Positions 25,566 through 33,017 of a stretch of 33,017 bases of DNA are shown one piece after another (position 1 is the first letter of the stretch; the number at the start of each line of letters is the position of its first letter). Origin of the DNA: Betaproteobacteria bacterium (GTDB lineage: Bacteria; Pseudomonadota; Gammaproteobacteria; Burkholderiales; Thiobacillaceae); NCBI GenBank assembly GCA_020061585.1, contig JAGUXX010000079.1, positions 1 through 33,017 of the forward strand. The letters are read 5' to 3'. The translations under genes were made by a program, and so were the position numbers. The notes under the pieces are model-generated. The model was not told the DNA's origin. It saw nothing but the letters and a program-made list of their open reading frames with translations, and ran no database searches.

Positions 25566-27680
25566 TCACTGTTTTTCCCAGATCGTCACTTCCGACAACG
25601 TGTGCTGAAACTTGCGCTTGGTTTCGCGCAGCACGAAGGGCACGTCGAGCGGCCCCTCGATCAGCCGGAAATGCACCGTCAGCTTTTCCTTCAGCCCGTC
25701 CAGCGTGGTGAAGTTCTCGCCATCCCGCTTGAATCCGCCGACCCATTCGGCGCGCGGCGTGTGTTCTTCCAGCCAGGTGCAGGGCGTGGCGATCAACAGC
25801 AGTCCGCCGCGATTGAGCCGTTCATGCACGCTGTCGAGGAACTTCGCCGGGCTGTACAGCCGGTCGATCAGATTGGAGGCCAGGATCAGATCATAGCCGC
25901 TGAAATTGGGCTTCAGGTTGCAGGCATCCCCCTGGAAGAACGCCACCTTGCCGCGCGCCTCGGCCAGGCCCAGATCGGCCAGGTTGCGCTCCTGGTAGCT
26001 GAGCAGTTCGCCTTCCTCGACAAATGTATAGCGCAACCGGCCCTGGGCCTGCATTTGCACGCCCAAGCCGATGAAGCGCGCGGAAAAATCGATACCGGTG
26101 ACCTGATCGAAATGCCGCGCCAGTTCGAAGCTGGAGCGCCCGGCGGCGCAGCCGAGGTCCAGCGCGCGCCGCGCCGGCCTTGAGCCCATGGCGCGGATCG
26201 CCAGATCGGCCAGCGCCTTGGGGAAGTTCTCGACGCCGAAATGCGGGTCGCCGTAATGGAACTCGGCGTACTCCGCAAGCAGCTTGTCGGATTCGTATTG
26301 CGAAGCGGGCATGGCGGACTGGCTGACCGGTATCGACGCGCCGACCACATAGCGAAACCCGGCGTGCTGAAAGAAGTGCCGGCGGAAAGCGTAGCGCGCC
26401 GATCGCCGGCTTTCGTTGCCGCAACTGATCCAGGAGCCGCCCTTGAACAGGTTGTGCCGGCCATCGAAGGTCGGGGTGGTGAAATCGTCGTACAAGGGAT
26501 GCACGCGGAAGCCGTCAAACGGATAGATCGGCGTTTGCGTCCATTGCCAGACATTGCCCACCACATCGTACAGATCGCCGTGCCGGAAGGTGTCGACCGG
26601 GCAACACGACGCGCCATGATCGAGATGCAGATTGGCCGGCGCCGGGGCGTCGGCGGGCACTTCCGCGATGCCGGCGTGATCATACAGACGCAACCATTCG
26701 TCCTCGCTCGGCAGGCGCACCGGCAATCCGCTTTGCGCCGCCTTCCAGGCGCAGAACGCCGCCGCTTCCAGGCAATTGACCTCCACCGGCCAGTTCCACG
26801 GCATGTCCACTTCTTCCAGCATCAGGCGCAAGCGCCAGGCGCCGTCGGCGGGCACCCAGAAGCTCGGATGCGTCGCTTGCGCGTAAGTCTTCCAGGCCAG
26901 GCCCTCGGCATCCCACCAGGCCGCGTCGCGATAGCCGCCGGCCTCGACGAATGCCAGAAACTCGCCATTGCTGACCAGATGCCGCGCGGCCTGAAACGCC
27001 GGCAACGACGCGACATGATGGCCGTATTCGTTATCCCAGCCGTAACTGGCATCGGTCTTGCCCAGGCTGACCACGCCGGCCGGAATCTCGACCAGGCGGT
27101 TCACCGGCGCGGCACCACTTGTGCGCCAGGGTTGCCAGGCCGGATGCGGCCGCACATGTCGCAGCGCATGCTGGCGGATCAGCACCGAAGAGGTTTCGAG
27201 ATGAATGCGTTCATGCTCGATGCCCATCAGCACCACCCAGGCCGGCGATTCCCAGCCGATCGGCAAATCCAGCGGCATGCGAGAAATCACCGCGTCCACC
27301 ACCGCCCGCACTCGCTGACGGTAGGCGCGCACGGCGGCGACCGACGGCCAGTCGTAGTGCGCGTCGTCGAGATCGTCCCAGCTCATTTCATCGACGCCGA
27401 CCGCGAACACCGACTCGAAACGCGGTTCGATCCGCTCGTCCAGCAGCCCGGCCAGCAGCAGTTTGTTGACGAAGAACGTCGCGGTGTGGCCGAAGTAGAA
27501 AATCAGCGGATGGCGTAAGGGAATCGGCTTTTCATAGAACGCCGCATCGCCGCCGAGCACCTCGAACAACTGCTCGTAGCGGTCCTGGGTGGCGTGAAAG
27601 CAGGCGCGGATTTGTTCGCGCCCGAGCTCGGCGTTCTCGCCGGTCAGCGGCGGCGTGCGGGGAAAGAGAGCGGCGGACAT
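25566..27680 (-). CDS. ovoA: OvoA: 5-histidylcysteine sulfoxide synthase fused to 4-mercaptohistidine N-methyltransferase
   Basis: OvoA is a mononuclear non-haem iron enzyme that couples cysteine and histidine with O2 to 5-histidylcysteine sulfoxide. Its C-terminal domain can methylate 5-thiohistidine to ovothiol A. The 704-residue protein has three parts. A DinB-like domain (1-180) shows YFGHTATFF (H65) and HERIHLE (H156, H160, E162), the HxxxHxE iron site. An FGE-sulfatase domain (about 190-450) shows EIPAGVVSLGK, VRLPSEDEWLRLYDH, GDLYDVVGNVWQW and FKGGSWISCGNESRRSARYAFRRHF. A SAM methyltransferase domain (about 465-704) shows ALDLGCAAGRSSFELAR. EgtB lacks this last domain. All key residues are intact. 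The divergent 272-bp gap to the chemoreceptor holds a possible -10/-35 pair. Confidence 0.95.
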   Translation of the reverse strand: MSAALFPRTPPLTGENAELGREQIRACFHATQDRYEQLFEVLGGDAAFYEKPIPLRHPLIFYFGHTATFFVNKLLLAGLLDERIEPRFESVFAVGVDEMSWDDLDDAHYDWPSVAAVRAYRQRVRAVVDAVISRMPLDLPIGWESPAWVVLMGIEHERIHLETSSVLIRQHALRHVRPHPAWQPWRTSGAAPVNRLVEIPAGVVSLGKTDASYGWDNEYGHHVASLPAFQAARHLVSNGEFLAFVEAGGYRDAAWWDAEGLAWKTYAQATHPSFWVPADGAWRLRLMLEEVDMPWNWPVEVNCLEAAAFCAWKAAQSGLPVRLPSEDEWLRLYDHAGIAEVPADAPAPANLHLDHGASCCPVDTFRHGDLYDVVGNVWQWTQTPIYPFDGFRVHPLYDDFTTPTFDGRHNLFKGGSWISCGNESRRSARYAFRRHFFQHAGFRYVVGASIPVSQSAMPASQYESDKLLAEYAEFHYGDPHFGVENFPKALADLAIRAMGSRPARRALDLGCAAGRSSFELARHFDQVTGIDFSARFIGLGVQMQAQGRLRYTFVEEGELLSYQERNLADLGLAEARGKVAFFQGDACNLKPNFSGYDLILASNLIDRLYSPAKFLDSVHERLNRGGLLLIATPCTWLEEHTPRAEWVGGFKRDGENFTTLDGLKEKLTVHFRLIEGPLDVPFVLRETKRKFQHTLSEVTIWEKQ

Positions 27681-27709
27681 GCGGCGATGGGGTACGGAGA
27701 AGTCCGCTA

Positions 27710-27738
27710 TTTGTATAGGTCAATAGCCGGCTTGGCAA
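27710..27738 (-). promoter_or_regulatory. Possible sigma70 promoter of ovoA
   Basis: On the minus strand TTGCCA (27738-27733) and TACAAA (27715-27710) are 17 bp apart, 30 bp before the ovoA ATG. The match is moderate (the -10 has 4 of 6 consensus bases), so this is only a candidate. Confidence 0.35.
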
Positions 27739-27871
27739 GGTTTGCCGCGCCCTCGGGCGGTGCGCGCAGGCCGCGGCGCCTGTCGCGCCGAGCAGTCCGA
27801 AATCGGAAATGGCGGTGGCCGAACCCGAGCTGGACATGCAAATTATTTGCCGAACATATGCCGGATATAGC

Positions 27872-27898
27872 TAAAGTAATATTTAAAGCAGCCGATAA
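27872..27898 (+). promoter_or_regulatory. Sigma28 (FliA) promoter of the chemoreceptor gene
   Basis: TAAAGTAA (27872-27879), 11 bases, then GCCGATAA (27891-27898). The FliA consensus is TAAAGTTT-N11-GCCGATAA, so the -10 is perfect, spacing is exact, and the -35 differs at two bases. It lies 54 bp before the receptor ATG, placing the gene in the late flagellar/chemotaxis class. Confidence 0.92.
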
Positions 27899-27952
27899 AG
27901 GTACAGCTTTTGTCCTGGACATTATCCTTTTGACCCGCTGTGAGGCCGCATC

Positions 27953-30061
27953 ATGAAAAACAATCAACCGGTTACCGGTCAGGAATATCAGATCCGCAAC
28001 GACGCCGCGTTCATTACCCATACCGACCCCAAAGGCCGCATCACCCGCGCCAACGACGAATTCGTCGAAGCCAGCGGCTTCACGCGCGAGGAACTGGTCG
28101 GCCAATCGCACAACATCGTGCGCCATCCCGATATGCCGGTGGAGGCGTTTCGCGATTTCTGGGAAACCCTGAAGCGCGGCCGGCCCTGGTCTGGTCTGGT
28201 CAAGAACCGGCGCAAGAATGGCGACCATTACTGGGTGCGCGCCAATGCCTCGCCGACGGCGGATGGCTATACCTCGGTGCGGGCGAAACCCAGCCGCCAG
28301 GAAGTGGACGCGGCGGAAACGCTGTACCGCGCCATGCGCAACGACCCGTCGATCAAGATGAATGGCGGTCATCGGGTTCCCGGCGGGCTGTCCGGCCTCG
28401 GTGTGAGGACCTTCGGCCAGATGCGCATCGCCACCCGGCTGTGGTTGATGGTGGGCATCGCCACGGCGATGTTCGTCGTGGCGGTGGCGCTGGGCTGGCA
28501 TGGCCTGGGCGATGCGCGCACCTCGATGAAATCGTTGTATGAAGAAAGCGCCATTCCGATGAATGCGTTGGGCAATTTGCGCACCATTTCCAAGGAAAAC
28601 TCCGCCGAAGTGCTGCGCGCGTTTCAGCATGACCCGAACGGCAACCTGCTCAGTTTTCACGACCACGAACTGGGCATGCATTTCGATGCGATCAAAAGCC
28701 GCAAGGACGAGAATGATCGCTTGTGGAAGGAAATCACCGAACGCAATCTGAGCGACGCGGAGACGCAACTGATCGCCGAGATCGGCGACCAGCGCCTGGC
28801 TTGGCAAACCAAGCGCGACGCGGCGCTGGATGCCATGCGAGCGGGCGATTTCTCCGCCGAAGTGATGGCCAATTACCTGAAGGCCGGTCGTGAAGAGGGG
28901 GCGGCGTTCGACAAATCGCTGGAACAGTTGTCGGAACTCGCCAAGATGAATGCGAAAACCCGTTACGAACAGGCCGAGGCCGTGTATCAGCGCGACGTGA
29001 TGGTGTTCAGCGCACTGACCGTGTTTGGGCTGCTCGCCGTGCTGGGCTTGGCCTGGTACACCCTGCGCCACATCACGCAATTGTTGCGTCAGGCCGGCGA
29101 GTTCGCCGAGTCCATCGCCTCCGGCGACCTGACCCGGCCGATGCCGCGCGCCGGCGAGGATGAAATCGGCGAGCTGATGGCCAAGCTGGGCGTCATGCGC
29201 AACACCCTGCATGAACTGATTGCCTCGATCAGCCAGAACATGAAGGGCCTCAACCAATCGGCCGGCGATCTGTCCAGTTCCGCCAGCAGCAGCGCGCGCA
29301 CCACCGAAATGCAGGCCGAGGCGGCATCCAGCATGGCGGCGTCGGTGGAGCAGCTGTCGGTATCCATCGATCAGGTCGAGGAACACGCTCGCGAAGCGCG
29401 CAACGTGACTCAGGCATCCAGTACGCAGTCGACCGAGGGCGGGCGGATCATTCACGAGGCGGCGGCGGAAATGCGCCTGATCGCCGATGCGGTGAAAAAC
29501 ACCGCCGGCACGATCAAGGAGCTGGAAGGCTATTCGGACCAGATCTCCAGCATTGTCCAGGTCATCAAGGACATCGCCGACCAGACCAATCTGTTGGCGC
29601 TGAACGCCGCCATCGAAGCCGCCCGCGCCGGCGAGCAGGGCCGCGGTTTCGCCGTGGTGGCCGACGAAGTGCGCAAGCTGGCCGAACGCACCGGCAACTC
29701 CACCCAGGAAATCAGCGGCATGATCAACAAGATCCAGGACGGTACGCAACGCGCCGTGCAGGAGATGGAAGCCGGGGTGCGGCGCGTCGGCGAGGGCGTC
29801 GACCTGGCGCACCAAGCCGGCGATTCGGTGACCGGCATCCGCGGCAGCGCCGAGCATGCGACCCGCGCGGTGGATGACATCAATCTGGCGCTCAAGGAAC
29901 AGGCGGTGGCCGCGCGCGACATTGCCCAGAAAGTCGAACGCATCGCCCAAGGCTCCGAGGAGAACAGCGCGGCAGTGGCCCAGACCGCCGCCGCGGCGCA
30001 GCGACTGGAACAACTTGCCGCCGAGTTGGCCAGCCTGGCGGCGCGATTCCGCATCGCCTGA
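27953..30061 (+). CDS. Aer-like PAS methyl-accepting chemotaxis protein with a periplasmic helical domain
   Basis: The 702-residue receptor signals to CheA/CheW. Its N-terminal PAS domain (about 15-115) is strikingly like E. coli Aer ([42 protein letters not shown]), suggesting FAD-based redox or oxygen sensing. Unlike Aer, two membrane helices (about 163-182 and 349-368) enclose a roughly 165-residue, mostly helical segment, probably a periplasmic four-helix-bundle sensor ([18 protein letters not shown]). A HAMP domain (about 370-420) and the MCP signalling domain follow, with the conserved tip [40 protein letters not shown] (about 542-580). There is no C-terminal NWETF-like tether. TGAGG lies 8 nt before the ATG. 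It is transcribed from a sigma28 promoter and divergently from ovoA. Confidence 0.95.
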   Translation: MKNNQPVTGQEYQIRNDAAFITHTDPKGRITRANDEFVEASGFTREELVGQSHNIVRHPDMPVEAFRDFWETLKRGRPWSGLVKNRRKNGDHYWVRANASPTADGYTSVRAKPSRQEVDAAETLYRAMRNDPSIKMNGGHRVPGGLSGLGVRTFGQMRIATRLWLMVGIATAMFVVAVALGWHGLGDARTSMKSLYEESAIPMNALGNLRTISKENSAEVLRAFQHDPNGNLLSFHDHELGMHFDAIKSRKDENDRLWKEITERNLSDAETQLIAEIGDQRLAWQTKRDAALDAMRAGDFSAEVMANYLKAGREEGAAFDKSLEQLSELAKMNAKTRYEQAEAVYQRDVMVFSALTVFGLLAVLGLAWYTLRHITQLLRQAGEFAESIASGDLTRPMPRAGEDEIGELMAKLGVMRNTLHELIASISQNMKGLNQSAGDLSSSASSSARTTEMQAEAASSMAASVEQLSVSIDQVEEHAREARNVTQASSTQSTEGGRIIHEAAAEMRLIADAVKNTAGTIKELEGYSDQISSIVQVIKDIADQTNLLALNAAIEAARAGEQGRGFAVVADEVRKLAERTGNSTQEISGMINKIQDGTQRAVQEMEAGVRRVGEGVDLAHQAGDSVTGIRGSAEHATRAVDDINLALKEQAVAARDIAQKVERIAQGSEENSAAVAQTAAAAQRLEQLAAELASLAARFRIA

Positions 30062-30069
30062 GGACAACA

Positions 30070-30090
30070 CGCCGGTAAATCCGCCCGGCG
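30070..30090. other. Small GC hairpin between the chemoreceptor gene and ppx
   Basis: CGCCGG (30070-30075) and CCGGCG (30085-30090) form a 6-bp stem with a 9-nt loop, 8 bp after the receptor stop. There is no T-run, so termination is uncertain. The rest of the 77-bp gap shows no clear ppx promoter. Confidence 0.35.
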
Positions 30091-30138
30091 GCCCGGGTGT
30101 CATAATCCGGACACTTCTCTCCGGTATAAGCACCACCC

Positions 30139-31650
30139 ATGCAGGAATACCAAACCCTCGCCGCCGTCGATCTCGGCTCGAACTCGTTTCATATGCAGGT
30201 TGCCCGCATCGAGGGCGATCAACTGTTCTACCTCGATTCGATCAAGGAGCCGGTGCGTCTGGCCAGCGGCCTCACCGCCCTGAAACATCTGGACGCCGCC
30301 GCGCGGCGGCGGGCGCTGACCTGTCTGGCGCGCATCGGCGAACGTCTGCAAGGCATGCCGGCCGGCGCGGTGCGGGCGGTCGGCACCTCGGCGTTGCGGG
30401 TGGCCAAGAACGCCGCGGAATTCCTCGATGAGGCGCGCGCCGCGCTGGGTTTCGAAATCGAAATCGTCGCCGGCCGGGAAGAAGCCCGCCTGATCTATCT
30501 CGGCGTCTCGCACAGCCTGCCGCTGACCCAGACGCCGCGACTGGTGGTCGATATCGGCGGCGGCTCCACCGAATGCATCATCGGCGCCGGCTACGATCCG
30601 CAAGAACGCGAAAGCCTGCGCATGGGCTGCGTGGTGTTCACCAAACAATACTTCCCCGACGGCGCGCTCAGCAAAACGGCGATGACCGCCGCCGATATCG
30701 CCGCCCGCGTGGAAATTCAGCTCGTCGCTCGCCAATTCCGCGCCACCGCCGCGCTGCCGATCTGGCGCGAAGCGATCGGCTCATCCGGCACCGCGCGGGC
30801 GCTGGGCGACATCTGCCGGCTGAACGGACACTCGGATGGCGGCATCACGCTGGCCGGACTGACTTGGCTGCGCGAGCGCATGCTCAAGGCGGGACAGATC
30901 GAAAAACTGGAACTACCCGGCCTGAAGGCCGACCGCCGCCCGGTGATCGCCGGCGGCATGTGCATCATGCTGGCATTGTTCGAAGAACTCGGCATCGAGA
31001 CCATGGCCGTCGCGCAGGGCGCGATGCGCGAGGGCATCTTGTGGGATCTGCTGGGTCGGGTCCATGACAGCGACATGCGCGACATCACCGTCAATCAGTT
31101 CCGCCGCCGCTACCATGTCGACGGCAGGCAAGCCGAACGGGTCGCCGCGCTGGCCGCCAGATTGGCCGCTGATCTTGTTCAAGACCCGCAGCCCCATCTC
31201 GACGACGAAGCCTTGCGGGCGCTGGCCTGGGCCGCGCTACTGCACGAGATCGGCATCTCCATCGCGCATTCCGGTTTTCACAAACACGGCGCCTACATCC
31301 TGGAGAACGCCGACATGCCCGGCTTCTCGCGGCGCGACCAGACCCGCCTCGCCGCCCTGGTGCGCGCCAGTCGCGGCGGTCTGGGCAAACTCGGCTTCAG
31401 TCGCGGCGACCCGAACTGGCCGCTGATACTCTGTTTGCGCCTCGCCGTCCTGTTCAACAGCGGTCGCAACAATGCGACGCTGCCAAAGCTGCGCCTGGCG
31501 TGTCAGGCCGGACGCTGCGAGTTACACATACCGGCCGCGTGGCTGAACGCCAATCCGCTGACCCTGGCGGCGCTGGACGAGGAGTTGCAGGCCTGGCGAG
31601 AAGTGGCTCCGACATTTACCCTGGCTGGCCTGCAAACCGAACCGAATTGA
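30139..31650 (+). CDS. ppx: Exopolyphosphatase (Ppx/GppA family)
   Basis: Ppx removes terminal phosphate from inorganic polyphosphate, and relatives hydrolyse pppGpp. The 503-residue protein has the ASKHA-fold motifs AAVDLGSNSFHMQVARI (phosphate 1) and LVVDIGGGSTECIIG (phosphate 2), the AVGTSALRVAKNA and VAGREEARLIYLGV segments, GSSGTARALGDIC and the AQGAMREGILWDLLGR helix. The C-terminal HD-like helical domain contains LHEIGISIAHSGFHKHGAYILENADMPGFSRRDQ. Length is near that of E. coli Ppx (513). Ppx and GppA cannot be separated securely by eye; Ppx is preferred on length. A shared terminator separates it from the convergent PEP-CTERM gene. Confidence 0.93.
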   Translation: MQEYQTLAAVDLGSNSFHMQVARIEGDQLFYLDSIKEPVRLASGLTALKHLDAAARRRALTCLARIGERLQGMPAGAVRAVGTSALRVAKNAAEFLDEARAALGFEIEIVAGREEARLIYLGVSHSLPLTQTPRLVVDIGGGSTECIIGAGYDPQERESLRMGCVVFTKQYFPDGALSKTAMTAADIAARVEIQLVARQFRATAALPIWREAIGSSGTARALGDICRLNGHSDGGITLAGLTWLRERMLKAGQIEKLELPGLKADRRPVIAGGMCIMLALFEELGIETMAVAQGAMREGILWDLLGRVHDSDMRDITVNQFRRRYHVDGRQAERVAALAARLAADLVQDPQPHLDDEALRALAWAALLHEIGISIAHSGFHKHGAYILENADMPGFSRRDQTRLAALVRASRGGLGKLGFSRGDPNWPLILCLRLAVLFNSGRNNATLPKLRLACQAGRCELHIPAAWLNANPLTLAALDEELQAWREVAPTFTLAGLQTEPN

Positions 31651-31682
31651 ACCGCCGCGCTGGCCGAAGCCGCAAATGCAAA

Positions 31683-31700
31683 GCGGCCCAAAAGGGCCGC
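31683..31700. terminator. Bidirectional intrinsic terminator between ppx and the PEP-CTERM gene
   Basis: GCGGCCC (31683-31689) and GGGCCGC (31694-31700) form a perfect 7-bp stem around AAAA. On the minus strand the stem is followed by TTTGCATTT, so it is strongest as the terminator of the PEP-CTERM gene, and it may also serve the convergent ppx transcript. Confidence 0.75.
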
Positions 31701-31732
31701 CGCAGGTCTGATCCAGGCGAATCAAGTTTGCT

Positions 31733-32533
31733 TCATGCGCGTCGGCGCGACCAACCAACTCCCAGCAAACCCAAACCCAGCAATACCAGCGTAGCCGGTT
31801 CGGGAACAGAGGTCAGCGGGTTGCTCGGATCTTCGTTGATACCGAGTCTGATGCGGTAAGAACCGTCGTTGTCGTCGTAAGCGCCAGGTACGCCATTGAA
31901 ACCAAACGCATCCGGCACGCCGAGAAACAACCGGGTGGCGCCGGTCGGCGCGATGAACTCCTGGAAATCACCGCCGCTGGTAACACCATTGCCGATGAAG
32001 AAAACTTGGCCCAGACCCGGCGTCAAGGACAGGAAATCCACCCCCAGCCCGGCATTGCTGAAATTAAGCCGCGCCGGCGCGCCGCTGTCCGGAATATCGT
32101 CGGTCAGAAACACCCCGACCAGCGCCCCCTGCGTGCCGAGATAGCCGCTGATGCCGCCAAACTCGCTGATGCTGCTGCTGCCCGGCACGCCATTGCCCTC
32201 GGGTCCGAATACGGTGCCGCCGAAGCCGTTGAAGAAACTGATGCCGCCCGACACCGGGTCGAGCACCTTGAGCACATCCCCGGCGGTCACGGCGAAACCG
32301 GTCGGCATGGTTTCCTGTATTTCTTCAGGCGTTGGCCCAGCATGCCGTCGCATGCCGGTACCCGCCGGCCAAGGATCTCCGGCATCCGGTATGACCAGAT
32401 CAGTGCGTCCGGCCAACCAGATTGCATCACTGCCAAAGATCGTGGTTTCAATCACGGTGGCCTGGGCGGACAAGGAAATACCACCGAGCATGACCAAGGT
32501 CAGCATGGGTTGAATCATTTTACTCTTGGGCAT
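31733..32533 (-). CDS. PEP-CTERM sorted exported protein with a LecA (PA-IL)-like motif
   Basis: The 266-residue protein has a signal peptide (about 1-25, ending SAQA). Its C-terminal PEP-CTERM signal has VPEP at 243-246, a hydrophobic helix LVLLGLGLLGVGW and the basic end SRRRA. Such proteins are processed at the inner membrane by exosortase (EpsH/XrtA-type) and usually reach the cell surface or extracellular matrix. The segment VPGAYDDNDGSYRIRLG (215-231) resembles the calcium/sugar loop VPGTYGNNSGSFSVNIG of the Pseudomonas galactophilic lectin LecA. The preceding AVTAGDVLKV and APTGATRLFLGVPD also fit that beta-sandwich. Asp and Asn stand at the positions of LecA N107/N108; D100 and T104 are not kept, so sugar binding is uncertain. 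GGAGG lies 5 nt before the ATG. No exosortase gene is in the window. Confidence 0.88.
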   Translation of the reverse strand: MPKSKMIQPMLTLVMLGGISLSAQATVIETTIFGSDAIWLAGRTDLVIPDAGDPWPAGTGMRRHAGPTPEEIQETMPTGFAVTAGDVLKVLDPVSGGISFFNGFGGTVFGPEGNGVPGSSSISEFGGISGYLGTQGALVGVFLTDDIPDSGAPARLNFSNAGLGVDFLSLTPGLGQVFFIGNGVTSGGDFQEFIAPTGATRLFLGVPDAFGFNGVPGAYDDNDGSYRIRLGINEDPSNPLTSVPEPATLVLLGLGLLGVGWSRRRA

Positions 32534-32576
32534 GTCGTCCTCCAGTCAAGTGTCTGAAATAGCTTGACTTTATCTC

Positions 32577-32594
32577 AAGCATAAAATATGCCAA
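32577..32594 (-). promoter_or_regulatory. Sigma54 (RpoN) promoter of the PEP-CTERM gene
   Basis: The minus strand reads TTGGCATATTTTATGCTT: GG and GC elements with exact 10-base separation and most flanking consensus bases (TTGGCACG-N4-TTGCTT). Transcription should start near 32567, giving a 34-nt leader that contains GGAGG. PEP-CTERM genes are known to be linked to RpoN with the PrsK/PrsR two-component pair in several proteobacteria. Confidence 0.82.
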
Positions 32595-32597
32595 ACC

Positions 32598-32612
32598 ATG
32601 GCGTAACGCCAT
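32598..32612. promoter_or_regulatory. Perfect dyad ATGGCG-TAA-CGCCAT beside the -24 element
   Basis: Six-base arms around a 3-bp spacer begin 4 bp upstream of the sigma54 -24 element (about -31 to -45). This is closer than normal for an RpoN activator site, so it could be an operator for another regulator, or chance. Confidence 0.45.
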
Positions 32613-32623
32613 ATCCAATTTAA

Positions 32624-32636
32624 TATCAATCACTTG
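32624..32636 (+). promoter_or_regulatory. IHF consensus site upstream of the sigma54 promoter
   Basis: TATCAA-TCAC-TTG matches the IHF consensus WATCAA-N4-TTR exactly and sits at about -57 to -69, in an AT-rich stretch of an otherwise GC-rich genome. This is the usual place for IHF to bend DNA between an RpoN promoter and an upstream activator site. Confidence 0.65.
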
Positions 32637-32705
32637 ATCATTTATCAGCCACCACCAGGCGAGCCACCGCAGCAATCCATGTAAAGAATCCCGACAAATC
32701 CGATG

Positions 32706-33017
32706 TCACCGCAGCGGATCTGCCCCCCGCTCCCGCGCGAACTCGGACACGCCGCTCATCATCCGCAGCGCTTCCGCCAAGCGCCGCTCACTGACCGGGT
32801 CCGGCAGGGCCGGCGTGGCATAGCAACCAACCAGCAACAACTCGGGCTCCAGATGTTCGTCGGCGCTGGCGGCGAAACGATTGCGCAAGCGGCTCAACTG
32901 GCGTTCGCGGCGAACCTCGGCGACATGCGCGGGCGAAGGCAGACCCAGGCTGATCTCCAGGTCGAGCAACAAGGCTTCGCGGGCGGCGCGCCCCGCCGCC
33001 AGCTCCGCCTCGGTGGC
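32706..33017 (-). CDS. C-terminal part of an unidentified protein, possibly DUF349 family (cut by window edge)
   Basis: An open frame enters from the right edge and ends at 32706, giving at least 103 residues beginning ATEAELAAGRAAREALLLDLEISLGLPSP. A TTG within it could look like a start, but the frame is open to the edge, so the visible part is most likely the 3' end of a longer gene. It is charged and helical, with Arg- and Glu-rich segments (EVRRERQLSRLRNRF) and no membrane helix or signal. The pattern of a leucine-rich E/D helix, GLPSP, then RRxRQLxRL resembles the C-terminus of DUF349-repeat proteins; this is from memory and unproven. No function is assigned. Confidence 0.6.
   Translation of the reverse strand, partial: ATEAELAAGRAAREALLLDLEISLGLPSPAHVAEVRRERQLSRLRNRFAASADEHLEPELLLVGCYATPALPDPVSERRLAEALRMMSGVSEFARERGADPLR

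Noticed and set aside
27707-30136. An 809-codon open frame antisense to the chemoreceptor gene
   Set aside because: The plus-strand frame encodes a full, recognisable chemoreceptor with its own promoter. The antisense frame is His/Gly/Arg-rich with no domain and arises from GC-rich codon bias.
32706-32972. A short complete gene starting at TTG 32972
   Set aside because: The frame stays open to the window edge with compatible sequence, so the TTG is most likely internal and the gene is truncated by the window.

Overview
The window is a GC-rich chromosomal segment that looks gammaproteobacterial. The evidence is the gatC/gatA pair divergent from mreBCD-mrdAB-rlpA-dacC-dat-ybeD-lipB, a sigma54-type flagellar operon, a DsrC/TusE-family protein, and a PEP-CTERM protein, which implies an exosortase encoded elsewhere. 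Genus cannot be assigned from sequence reading alone. Coding density is high, and no gene-free stretch exceeds 300 bases; the longest gap is 27681-27952.

Layout. (1) 1-854, minus: gatA (cut by the window edge) and gatC of the tRNA amidotransferase. (2) 960-10920, plus: the cell-elongation block mreB, mreC, mreD, mrdA (PBP2), rodA, rlpA and dacC, then a D-amino-acid aminotransferase, ybeD and lipB. These genes build, shape and trim lateral-wall peptidoglycan; lipB starts protein lipoylation. (3) A CCTTGAA heptanucleotide repeat separates lipB from the convergent periplasmic protease bepA. (4) 12486-14313, plus: moaC, a formylglycine-generating-enzyme-fold protein lacking the catalytic cysteines, and a DsrC-family protein lacking the C-terminal CysA. 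(5) 14369-24144, minus: the complete rod/hook/junction operon flgBCDEFGHIJKL behind a good sigma54 -24/-12 site. (6) 24295-27680, minus: ovoA, then a PatB/MalY C-S lyase. Together these could form an ovothiol pathway (OvoA plus OvoB function). The space between them is almost filled by a 72-bp palindromic REP-like element. (7) 27953-31650, plus: an Aer-like PAS chemoreceptor with a near-perfect sigma28 (FliA) promoter, then ppx. (8) 31733-32533, minus: a PEP-CTERM protein with a LecA-like Ca-loop motif, a sigma54 promoter and an IHF consensus site. (9) The 3' end of a further minus-strand gene, possibly DUF349.

The clearest regulatory theme is the flagellar/sigma54 hierarchy: sigma54 for flgB, sigma28 for the chemoreceptor, and sigma54 plus IHF for the surface-sorted PEP-CTERM protein. 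Intergenic gaps repeatedly hold short repeat families (gatC-gatA, mreB-mreC, lipB-bepA, ovoA-patB). The most interesting items are the CysB-only DsrC paralogue beside a Cys-less FGE-fold protein, the ovoA-patB pair with its embedded repeat, and the sigma54/IHF-controlled LecA-like PEP-CTERM gene.
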